From assembly GCA_034509735.1 (NCBI GenBank), contig JACGWO010000006.1, forward strand, positions 6,835,001-6,899,000: a DNA stretch of 64,000 nt. Reading direction: 5' to 3'. Shown piece by piece: positions 35,909 through 46,086 of the stretch. A program made the position numbers and the translations under genes. The notes below the pieces were generated by a model that saw nothing but the letters and a program-made list of their open reading frames with translations, was not told the DNA's origin and did no database searches. The first letter of the stretch is position 1. Each line of letters begins with the position of its first letter. The DNA comes from Sesamum alatum. Lineage: Eukaryota > Streptophyta > Magnoliopsida > Lamiales > Pedaliaceae.

Positions 35909-36940
35909 TTAAAACCTACCCTCTAACATCAATTTCACCAATCGACCGCGCTTATGAGCCGGGTGCGAGAAGAACAACTTCATGTCCTTCGAGTTGTTAT
36001 GCAGGCGTTGGACAATAACCAGTTGTTCATTTTCATCAAGTCCTTCAATTTCTGAGATTGCATCATCAACTAACAAGAGAGTTCCCGGATTACCAAACTC
36101 GGTCCGCAATACTCTTGTCAACGTCCCAATTCGATTGTTAGCATCTTGACAAAAAGTACTAACCATTTCAACTAATCTTTCCTCTAGGGCAACTCCACAC
36201 GCTTTCGTTTCTTGCGCTCCCACCACTTCCTATTGGTACACTAAAAGATGTTGCAGTTGGATCGGGATTAACATTGGACGTATGTCCTTGGGTGCTATCA
36301 TTGGTAGCGAAGCCTATTTCAGGATACCAATCTTCAGTCGGTACGTAGTAATCCTGTGTTTCTGGTATTTCTTCCTCTCTAACTGCATCTCCTACGTCAT
36401 TTATATCCTAGCCTGCATCACCGCCGCTTTGTCCTTGCCGAATATCTCACTTCAGGCCGGAAAGTAAGGCCATGTTTTGTACCGCATGGACTTAGCGCTC
36501 GGATCGACCTGTAAAACATACCGAAATTAATATATGGTGTTAGGCCGAAACATAAGGTTCATTTTTAAACAATAATGTGAAAATTTAAATACCTTTACGC
36601 ATTCATCCCAAATGTTATTCTCATCGACCGCGATCATGTGTCTGTTGTCATCCCATCCGAAGCCATTACGCAACATCATAGTACTAAGCGTTGAAAATTG
36701 TTTCTTCCATACGTGAATCTTCGAGTTGATGTGGGGCTCCGCCTTAATATCACTGTTTGAAAAAGCATTAAGCATGTGGCCTTCAAGCTGCAGTAAATAT
36801 CCATTACAGAAGTCATTCTCACACTTCCAACCTCTAGTTACTAATGATCGTAGACCATGAATAAGAACTTCATCCTCCCGTGAAGTCCATGTTCGCCTGG
36901 AACCACCCTTCTCCTTTGTTGCTCACGTCTACGGAAATTG
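35909..36940 (-). pseudogene. PIF/Harbinger ORF1, Myb/SANT-like DNA-binding protein, broken
   Basis: Exon 1 (about 36940-36593) reads TRGWKCENDFCNGYLLQLEG, then MLNAFSNSDIKAEPHINSKI, KKQFSTLSTMMLRNGFGWDD and IWDECVK: the helix-turn-helix Myb/SANT-like domain of Harbinger accessory proteins. A well-formed 84-bp intron (36592-36509; AAG|GTATTT ... TTTTACAG|GTC) joins VK to VDPSAKSMRYKTWPYFP. The next residue, normally Trp, is TGA; then SEIFGKDKA continues. A shift in the acidic linker leads to the C-terminal helical part at 36226-35909 (ACGVALEERLVEMVSTFCQD). In active elements this protein binds the termini and takes the transposase into the nucleus. It lies 440 bp downstream of the transposase on the same strand, so the two form one element. 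Confidence 0.78.
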
Positions 36941-37376
36941 CTATTACCTTCGTCGTCCAGACGACTGATCATCAAATATATGAACATGTATTTGCCCTAC
37001 AATTGTCTGACCATTTAATAAAGTTATTACCAAGTGCAGGATGTAGACATTCGTATGTGAAGTAGGCTAGCATGGGCAAGTTTAATGCTGCAGAAATTAC
37101 ATGGTTAGGGTTTCAAGCGCTTCATACGCAAATGACAGCACCAGAAATGCAATAGGGCAAAAGAAAAATAACAAGCTAAAGGAAGAGATATAGGAACATT
37201 ATCCAATAGCACTTGGCAAATCATGTCACAAAACAAAGCATTAATGTCGAGAAATAAAATAATGTGTCAGTTAAGTTCACAATTGACGTAGACATAACAA
37301 GTTCCAGAATGCAACAATACATACATAAAAGAGCATACAATTTCACATTTGCTTAGACTACATAAAAATCAAAAAC

Positions 37377-38575
37377 TCAGGCAACGCGGTTCAACCACTC
37401 GTATATAAAACCAGTCAATTCATCGTGCCAATTTGTCCAAGCCGCACCTGTATCAATGGAAGAAACATATTCAGCCATAGGTTCGTCCAACATGTCGTTG
37501 GAGTCGGCCATTTCAAGCTCAATGGGATCATCTAGCATCTCATTACGAATAAAATTGTGCAGTAAGCAACAAGCCAAGATAATTCGATTTTGCACTTTAA
37601 TAGGGTAGAAAGATGGACTTCTCAAATCGCCCAGCGCACTTTCAACAATCCAAATGTACGTTCAATTACATTTCTAGCAGAAGAATGCTTCAAGTTGAAA
37701 AACTCTTCCTTAGTTTGTAGTCCGGCGGCACCGCGATCCCACTGCTTAAGGTGATATCTAACGCCTCTATATGGTGTCAAAAAAACCTTCGTCGTTCGTA
37801 TATCCATTATCGCATAAGTAATAATTGCCTAACAAACAAGGGATTTCGTAAGTTTTATTTCACTGATACCTCTTACAATTGGCACAGTGGTATGCGATTT
37901 TCAAATAATTACCTGTTGGTACTTTGAGTCCATTAGGTCCGTGTATTACATCACGTAAAACTCCATTGTCTGCAGCGCTTCCCTCCCAACCGACTAGGAC
38001 GTAAATGAATTGCATGTTCTTGTTACAAACACCCAATCTATTAATTGAAATATGGTTTTTCCTGTTTCGATAACGTCCTTTATTCGCATTTGCGACCCTA
38101 ACGTCAACGTATGTTCCATCTAGTGCACCCAAACAACTCTAATTTTGTAACCAGTAATGTATCATGTACGTATGGATTTCCTATATGCACCATGAAAAGG
38201 TTAACAATGAAATAAGTAAATTATCTTAAACCACCTCCACCCTGAGTCTGTGCAATCTTCAGGAATGGATGCAAATCCAGCCAGTAATGTCCTGTTCGTT
38301 CTAAGGACCGCATTAAGTTCCCGATAGAAACATCTACTAATTTTACGACCGGAGCGCATGAAATCGTGTTTAACTACCCAATTCTTCTTGTGATGAGATA
38401 TTATGCTTAGAAATATTGCTACTTGTTCACTCACAGTAACGCTCTGATTATTAGTCAACCCAAATTAATTTTCCAACAAATAACACAAGCGGCCAAATGT
38501 GTTACGATTCATTCGTAGACATATCTCATCATTGTCTATTACAAGCCTACGGAGATGGTTTACCTGATCTAGGAT
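37377..38575 (-). pseudogene. PIF/Harbinger DDE transposase, broken
   Basis: Blocks on the minus strand: EICLRMNRNTFGRLCYLLEN, one TAA, then FGLTNNQSVTVSEQVAIFLS, KHDFMRSGRKISRCFYRELN and DSGWRWFK. An intron-like gap (38224-38139) precedes SCLGALDGTYVDVRVA, holding the first catalytic Asp. A normal 84-bp intron (37912-37829, GT...AG) joins VPTG to NYYLCDNGYTN, the second Asp. After a slip in a run of seven T comes LTPYRGVRYHLKQW, then SSARNVIERTFGLLKVRW with the Glu; a one-base shift leads to SPSFYPIKVQNRIILACCLL and HNFIRNEM. The DDE triad is intact, damage is light (one stop, two shifts, one lost splice donor), so inactivation is recent. Terminal inverted repeats were not found. Confidence 0.85.
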
Positions 38576-39059
38576 TCAACTATTTATAGTGTGCCATTTA
38601 GACTGTCGACGTCTATGGTTTCGACGTAGTCTTTTAAGTTGGTGGTCAACAGCTACAAAGAGGGTCAGGGCAACCACTATTTCACTAATTATCTATTGCA
38701 CCGCGATTAAAGCTAGTATTCTTCAATGTGAAACCATCCTATTATAAAACATCAAATAACAGAATAAACATACAAATCCAATGACATAATTATACACATT
38801 ATACAATTTTGTGGAGCAGTTTAAATACTATTAAGCATTCATCACAAAAATAAAAAGTACAATAGACATCATCAAAGTTAAAAAATGCACTAATAAATAT
38901 GCATGAACCAAAGACATATAGTAGAAGAGCAAAATACAGTAATATGTCTTAACTAGCAAATTATTTCTGTTTCTTCCAGATTAATGAAGGATGACTTTTG
39001 GAAGTTGAAGAATGGAAACTATTGCAAGGAAATGGATGAAGAGCCATATACCTGAGCCA
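38576..39059. other. No recognised gene; 5' flank of the Harbinger transposase
   Basis: May hold the upstream end of the Harbinger element. No TIR or TWA duplication was identified. Confidence 0.4.
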
Positions 39060-39850
39060 ACTCGTTTCAACGTCTTTCTAGAATGTGGCTGAGACCAAGT
39101 AGGCAGGCCAAATAAAGCAAGAGGAAGAAAGTCAGAATATCCCACCAAGTGCGTACATAGAAGATAAGGAATCTCAGCAAGAGAAGGAATTGAACCAAGA
39201 GTAGAGTCGAAAGAGAAAAACTTACATGAAGAAGGGTCCCAAGAAGGAAGAAACCCGTGGCAGAAGTAGAAGGTCGAGGGAAAAGAGCCCTAGTAGAAGG
39301 AGCAAGAAGGAAAAAGAGCTCCAGTAGAAGGAGGATTTGTGCCAAAAGGAATCCCAGAAGAAGAAGACCCTACATCAAAAAGGGAACATTATCAGGAAGA
39401 GGAAGATGAATCAAAACCAAATTATCTGTTAGAACTTCCAAATTTTCCAAAAACATTTGGAAGTTGGGGGCTACTGATGTGGAGAAAAATCATATTTACG
39501 AAAAGACCCTCTAATTTGTGGGTAATTATGCAAGAACCCCAAATAGAAGTTGAAGGAGGTTAGAAGAGAAGTTGAAGGAAGTTGAAGAGAAGGGAGGTTA
39601 AGAAAGAAGTGGGCAAGCAAAATGAAAAAATACCCCAGCAGATCAATTTTAGGCCGTAAGATCAAAGGGCAACATTGTAATTTCACCCCCAAAAATTTAC
39701 TATAAATAGGGGGGTGAATTCATTGTAAACTCACCTTTTTAATGAATAAGAATAGCAACTTCTACATTTTTCATTTCGTTTCTTTAGCTTTTTGAATTGA
39801 TTTGGTGCGCACGTGCTTAGGCTATGTACTTTCCGATTTATACACCATCA
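39060..39850 (+). mobile_element. 3' end of an LTR retrotransposon (internal tail, PPT, 3' LTR)
   Basis: 39060-39474 is purine-rich sequence without a recognised domain, ending in the polypurine tract GGAAGTTGGGGGCTAC (39459-39474). The LTR at 39475-39850 follows directly. The rest of the element and its 5' LTR are absent. Its right flank is the broken edge of the Helitron-like repeat (39851 on), so this element probably inserted there and later lost its left portion. Confidence 0.72.
39475..39850 (+). repeat. 3' LTR (376 bp)
   Basis: Bounded by 5-bp inverted ends TGATG...CATCA. Contains a TATA-like box (ACTATAAATAGGGGG, about 39700-39714) and downstream AATGAATAAGAAT that could serve in polyadenylation. 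No matching LTR elsewhere in the window. Confidence 0.78.
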
Positions 39851-42800
39851 AAAAAATATTCCCAAAATTAAAATTTTGTATTTCGTATATTCACTAACGA
39901 TTATTTCATTATTATGTATCAAACCAATTAATATAAAAATATAAAATAATGATATTCAAAAAATTAATATTAAAATAAAAATAATTAGTCAAATCTCCTT
40001 ATCTTGGATAGAAGAAACTCCAATTTAATAAATAAATTGATCAATTTTATTTGTAGGTTTTATTATGCCTATTTTCTTTTTTTTTTATTTTTGTTTTATT
40101 TTTTGTTACATTTTGTATGTGTGTTGTATGTTTTCTTTCACTACTATATTTGAATGTCATCTATTTTTAATTTACTGACACTATTACAAACTAATTATTT
40201 ATCGACTATTGTTATAAAATTATAATCAAATTGGAACATATAGTACCAATCTTTATATTGTAAGATCCTATAATGTATGTTAATAATATTTCAGTATCAA
40301 TTTTTTTATATTGTCAAAGTATTATTTACATGCTTTATTAGCTTTTAAATTTTGAAATATCCTTGTACAAAATTTTATTTTTTACCTTTATAAAAGAAAC
40401 AACAGATGTAAAAGTAAAACATTCAAGATTATGTAATACCAAAAAAATCAAGTGCTAAGAGATTCACTCAATAGTTGAATTTTCCTAAGCAATTTCAATT
40501 TAATAATATTCTATCCATATATCAATTTTTATTTCCTTTAGTACTCATGCTTTTAAATTTAAGTTATTTTTATAAATTTATTGTTGGAAAAATATATTAA
40601 TCTCATTGGCTTATTTATTTATCATCTTTTTTTCTAATTTCAACATAATTAACTCACTTTTTATTTAATGTTTTATTGTATTAAGTTTATTCTCAAAATT
40701 TATTAATTTTCTTAATATATATGAAAATGCAATTTTACTAATGTGTTAGTATATAATTATTTTAAAATTTTTATAATTTTAATTGTTATTGTGTTAATGT
40801 TTACTCACCATTTTACTTTTCGTATCTTCATAAGGGGAAATAGCATTTTTTAGTCCGTAACTTAGGTCCTTTCCATTTTAATTTTGTCCATTAACTTTGG
40901 GGGTTCTCACTTTTAGTCTCGTAAATATTAAAAAGTAGTAATTTTGGTTCCATAACACCTTTCCCTCTGGATATTCAAAAGAAAATACCATATGGTGTTA
41001 AGTGTATATAAGGGGACCAAATATTACAATTTTTATGCACCTTTAAAACATAAAAATAGTTATATATGTCTTGTTAGGACCAACAATTATATTAGTTAAT
41101 TCACTACTCAATAAGATAAGATTTTAAATTAAATTATTTATTATATTACTATTTATACTCTTAATTTTTCAATGTCAATGTCTTGGGGGTGGAGGGGGGG
41201 GACATAGTGTTTTTAGCCTATTAATATTGAAATTAAATCAATTAGTTAACTCTTTTTTAAATTTTCAATAGCATTTCTAATTTAATCAGATTGATAATTT
41301 CTATTTGTAATTAAATTTTGATACTTATTCGTTATTCCATTTTAGAAGAAATTTTATTTTAATAAAATTAATCAATTTTTACTCGTAGGTTTTATTGTGT
41401 CTCTTTGCTATTATTTGATTTTGCTATATTATGTTTGTGTATGTAATATGTTTTCTTTTACTATATTTTGAATATCGTTGATTTTTAATTTATTGATACT
41501 GAATGATTACAAGCTAATTATTTATTGACTATTATTATAAAAATATAATTTAATTAGACAATATTATCAATATTTTGTATTGTAAGATCATAATGTTAAT
41601 TACATTTTAGTATCAACTTTTAAATATTGTCAAAGTATTATTTACATGCTTTATTACCTTCTAAATTTTGAAATATTATTGTATAAAATTTAATTTATTG
41701 ATTGCCTTTATATTGCAATTTTTAATTCTATATGTTTTTAGTTTAACTTCTTATTCTAATTATTTTCATATGCACCGATTGGTATAATCTATTTCTTATT
41801 CAATAATATATTATGTTACAACTTAATTTTTTATATCGCATTTGTTGTTGTAATACTTTTACTCTATTAATTAATATAAAAAATAATAGATATAAAAGTA
41901 AAGCATTCAGGATTATCTATACTATTATAAAGGGAAGAGGATTTATAGACTCAAAGTGGTAGTTTTGATACCACTATACCAAATTATTATAATACCAAAA
42001 ATGCCCCTCAACTTCACCACTCATATTGAATTAACTACTCAATCAAGTTTTTTTAAAAAGATTAATTCCATGCAATTAATGTACTAAAAAAATTAAATTT
42101 AATCTCATTTTATTTAAGCTTATTGTTGATTGAAATATAAATAACATATATTGGGAAAATTTTCAATTTCTAATTTAATTTGATTAAAATATTTATTAAT
42201 AATTAACGCATTAGAAAAAGTTATCGTATAATTTTTATACGTGAGATTATAAGACAATAAAAGGTTTTAATATACAAGAACAAATTATGAGCTTAATAAA
42301 ATAAAAATATTATTAAAAAATAGGCACGCAGGTACTGCGTGCCACGGTGTCTAGTCTAATACTAAAAAAAGCAAGTACTAAGAGATTCAGTCAATAGTTG
42401 AATTTTCACAAGCAATTTCATTTTAATAATATCATATCGATATATAAATTTTAATTTGTAATTAAATTTTGATATTTATTTATTATTATATATATTTAAG
42501 TTTAGATTAGTATTTTATATATTATTTATGTGTAGTTTATTTTAAATTTTATTTTCATGGTAAATTAAAATTTTCTTATTATAATTAAGATTTCTTCTAG
42601 AAAAGTAATTGTGTTGAAATGTTATTTGGCATATTATATTCTTTTAGTTGAATATGTTATTCATTCTTTAAGTAGTTTAGAGCAATTAAAACTCTTAAAA
42701 ATTTTCTTTAGAATTTTATTTTTTCTATAACTATTTTTTATAATATAATTTTTCTGTGAATGTTATTAAAATTTAATACGTGACAGGTATGTGTAATTGG

Positions 42801-42994
42801 GCTCATTCATGATTCACGATTTAGGTTTTTGTCCTAAATTTATATGGAGGAGGTTTAGAATATTTAGAATTCTAAATTGTTAAAAATTCTAGAATCTGTA
42901 ATATAAATTAACAATATTTAAATGAAGGTATATTTGTCTTTTCACAATAGGAAACAAACAATTTGAGTATGCACACATTTATATAGAGTATAGA
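39851..42994 (-). mobile_element. Helitron-like dispersed repeat, copy 2
   Basis: Parallels 6370-9499 with frequent small differences. It ends on the right with GAGTATAGA|T (A|TCTATACTC on the minus strand), like copy 1. The left 230 bp or so of copy 1, with its hairpin, is missing here because the LTR element at 39060-39850 replaces it. It lacks the 492-bp MITE of copy 1 and instead carries a 439-bp Helitron (41916-42354). No coding capacity. Confidence 0.6.
41916..42354 (+). mobile_element. Non-autonomous Helitron (439 bp), fully bounded
   Basis: Begins TCTATACTATTATAAAGGGA and ends in a perfect 9-bp hairpin (GGCACGCAG gta CTGCGTGCC, 42323-42343), seven bases, then CTAG, with insertion between A (41915) and T (42355). 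Empty sites GGATTA|TCTAATAC at 6935-6947 and AGATTA|TCTAATAC at 8323-8336 in the other copy of the host repeat show exactly what was inserted, with no target duplication, as Helitrons do. It has no coding capacity. Its 5' 80 bp resemble the 5' end of the Helitron at 58198-61069. Confidence 0.95.
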
Positions 42995-43708
42995 TTAGTA
43001 TTGTACATAGTAGACGCTACTAAACAAAGCAGTCATTTAATTGCACCATAAAGTAGGTTGAAACATATATTCCCAAAAAGTGTTTTACAAATGAATCAGC
43101 TCCACTTGCACATCAACGCATTCATCAACAGAGAGGGAATCATGATTCTGCTAAAAATGAAACAGAGCATTGAACTACAGTAAAATGTACGAAAGGGGTT
43201 GTAATTATCGTTATTTTAAACTGACTTTCGAATTTGAAATTCACCCCTCCAAGATGTCTTCAAGCCAACGACGAGAGATCCTACCAACCACCAAAATCAG
43301 GTAGATGTTAACGTAGTAATTAGTTCCCAAAAAAATTAAAAAAAAAAAAATACTAACAACGCACAGAATTTGGGGACGAATGTGTTAAACCAAACCACTA
43401 TTGTTGCTTCGACGAACGAGAGCTGCCTTGCGGATTCTTCGATGAAAACTTCAAGAATCCAAAATATTTTAGAAGAAGAAGGCAATGGAGAATATATGAC
43501 AGAATGGAGCTCCTCTCGGACAAAGAAATTGAGAAGAGGAAATTGGGAAAGTCAAGTAGAAATAAATGTGTCAAGTGCAATTAATGCACCTGACACGGCG
43601 GATGGTAAATTGCATCAAATGGAATGGTAAATTTGACAATATCCTTGAAAATGTAAGACTACATAGGAAATGAATAAAAATGCCAATATTGATGGGCTAA
43701 ATGAGAAG
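42995..43708. other. Intergenic DNA, no gene supported
   Basis: Positions 43370-43630 are open for 86 codons on the plus strand (SSRTKKLRRGNWESQVE), with no recognised domain. An A run lies near 43330. Confidence 0.4.
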
Positions 43709-43862
43709 CTAGTCATGGCCTCTTCGGCCTTGACTAGTTTTTGCAGAATTCGTGGTTTAATGATGGGTGGGTGACCAAACTTACGGACCATGAATTTTGC
43801 TAGTAAACAAGATATTAGCCTTGATTAACAAGGATATCAAGGCTAATCATTGCTAGTAAACA
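43709..43862. repeat. Cluster of hairpins and a direct repeat
   Basis: A 12-bp stem with one mismatch at 43709-43737 (CTAGTCATGGCC tcttc GGCCTTGACTAG). A perfect 12-bp stem at 43814-43847 (ATTAGCCTTGAT, 10-base loop, ATCAAGGCTAAT). A direct repeat TTGCTAGTAAACA at 43797-43809 and 43850-43862 brackets the second stem. It looks like the ends of a small DNA transposon, but I cannot define termini or a target duplication. Confidence 0.6.
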
Positions 43863-43997
43863 TGGCCATAAGAGATTAGTCGAAAGAGGAGGAGAAAAAA
43901 CGCATAACTTCGTATTATCCTTTTAAATATGGATAATTTTATCAATATACTAAAAAAATACACCAATTGGCCTTTGAGGCTTTATTAGTAGTATAGA

Positions 43998-46086
43998 TAT
44001 CATGAACAAATCGAAGTGCAAAGTCACTTTCAGAACCCCTTAAACCCTCTCCAGGGTCAAGTCCTCACTCTTAGTAATTGCTTACCAATAACTATTCCCT
44101 TCTCATCACTGGAAGCGACTAGTTCCCTAGCTGCCGGAACCTCGGCCATAGCCACTGGGGCCGGTAGACTTTGTTCGCTCTGGTAAATAAAACCACACAA
44201 CCAACTGTCAAGACGAAGTGAAATCAACGTTAGATCGAAGAAAATACACAAAATCGGGAATGTTTAATTGCTGGAAAACAACAATGCGTATGACTTTTAA
44301 CTTTTAGAAAATGATGGCTTATGTGAAGAAAGTACTGAGCTGCTTCCAAATTCTAGGATACGAATGTGGCAACAGATGGCTTCAACGTTACTGATATTAC
44401 CAGCAGTTTGAGTATTATGAACTTAGTATTCCAAATGATCGACGTAGAGTAAGGCAGGGTACCTGAGGTCCGCCACTTACATATGCAGCATCTTCATTCT
44501 TCACCAAGTTCCTGTGCCTAATCATTAAACACAGCTTCTGACTCTTTCACCAAGTCGTCACTCTGCTCCTGCGAATTCAGCACCTCTGCAATTACGACTC
44601 TAAACAATCCAGTTTTAACCAAAATTATAGAGAAAAACAAAGTAGGGGTATCCAGAAAATGCACTGTTCCAACACCAAAAGAGAAACAAACGCGAACTTT
44701 AGTTGCTCATAAACTTCATCTACGAATTTACGAGTTTCAAGCTCTCACACGAGTCTACCTGCTATACAAATTCTTGATTTTGAACTCGAGCTTATCTACT
44801 GCAAAAAACCAACAAATACTTTTCCGCCTCAAGTTTCCAGCTGCTGATCAATCAGTGCCTGCTTTAATCTCCTTCAATTCAAACCAGGTTTGGGGTCCAT
44901 GTCAAAGGTCACCGCCTCCATATAGTTTCATTAGTATCAGTATTTGCCCGCAAGCAGACCCCTTCAGATGAGATGTTTCTCAGGGGTTTCAATAATCATT
45001 GCGGCATCCTAGCTGTCCCGCAATAGCAGCTTTTGATTTGTTGGATAATTTCGCATTTTTTCTGCATTTTCAGAAAATGGAAATGAGGGTGAAAATTATG
45101 ACAACCATCAACTGGAGCGAGGAAGTCGAGCATGAAGATGAGAAGAGATAAAAGATGACATAACTAAAATAAGCGCCAAACGAAAAAATGGTCCTTTCAT
45201 CAGACAACTCATACTATCCAACTTGGACATGTAGGTTGGAAGCAAAACTCAGAGAGGAAAACATAAAAATGAATAAAAAGCATATATAATTTGAAGTTTG
45301 TTAAATAAATATTACAGACTTCAGGCAAAGTAATCAGACCACAAGTAAACAGCGCTCCTACGCAAAGTAACAGAATAAGAATGAAAGCTATATGGATTGG
45401 TTTTCACACTTTCTGTTGCTCTTGCTACGTTTTACTATAGTTTTACTCTCATCAATAGTATCATTAGCAAATTATTTCCAGGAACTTTCCAGTCATTGAT
45501 TAAGAAAAGCGGCCATACGTGAAACTAAGGATACTGTACATTATTAGTCCTTTCAGATTTTGGAATGCCTCAAACTTCAGCCAAATATACCACGCAATAC
45601 CCCTTTGCCTCACCGAGCACTAACTCAATCCATTAATCTCCGAGGAGTGTGATAGCACAGCCAGTCAAGACATTACGAACTAGAAGTAAATATGGCAGTG
45701 TAAGGTTTACAAAAACCCCTACATATTCCCACAAAACAATAGCAATCACAGAAACTTTGTCCAGTTTGCATGACAAAGTCGGTTGCAGCCTTTTCATGAA
45801 AGAGAATTAGTGATAAATGCAGTAGAAAGTCTTTCAGGGCCCAAGTGGATAATATTTGTATTTTACAATTAATAAAGCACTAGAAAATCCAAATAAAAAG
45901 ATATAAAGATTGCAAAATGAGCAGGCTATAAGTACTAAAATCAGAAAATAAGATAAAATTCAGAAACATTCACTCACTTCCATGAATTTCGACCTTTTAT
46001 GTAAAGACTTCACGTGCTCCATGACATCTGCTACCTTTTCCAGATAAGCTTTTAATACTTTCTTTCACCAGAATCGCATATTTCCA
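43998..46086. other. Region downstream of the PPR gene; possible long 3' UTR
   Basis: No coding sequence is supported. Composition is less AT-rich than the transposon arrays, and on the minus strand there is a good splice donor (GGAA|GTGAGTG) near 45977, about 110 bp past the PPR stop, with pyrimidine-rich acceptor-like sites further down. Intron-containing 3' UTRs are common in plant PPR transcripts, so this may be transcribed. Immediately left, 43997 is an orphan Helitron-type 5' end on the minus strand (A|TCTATACTACTAATAAAG). Confidence 0.4.

Noticed and set aside
43370..43630. 86-codon frame with basic patches
   Set aside because: No recognisable domain and no conserved neighbours. It is mentioned only in the description of that region.
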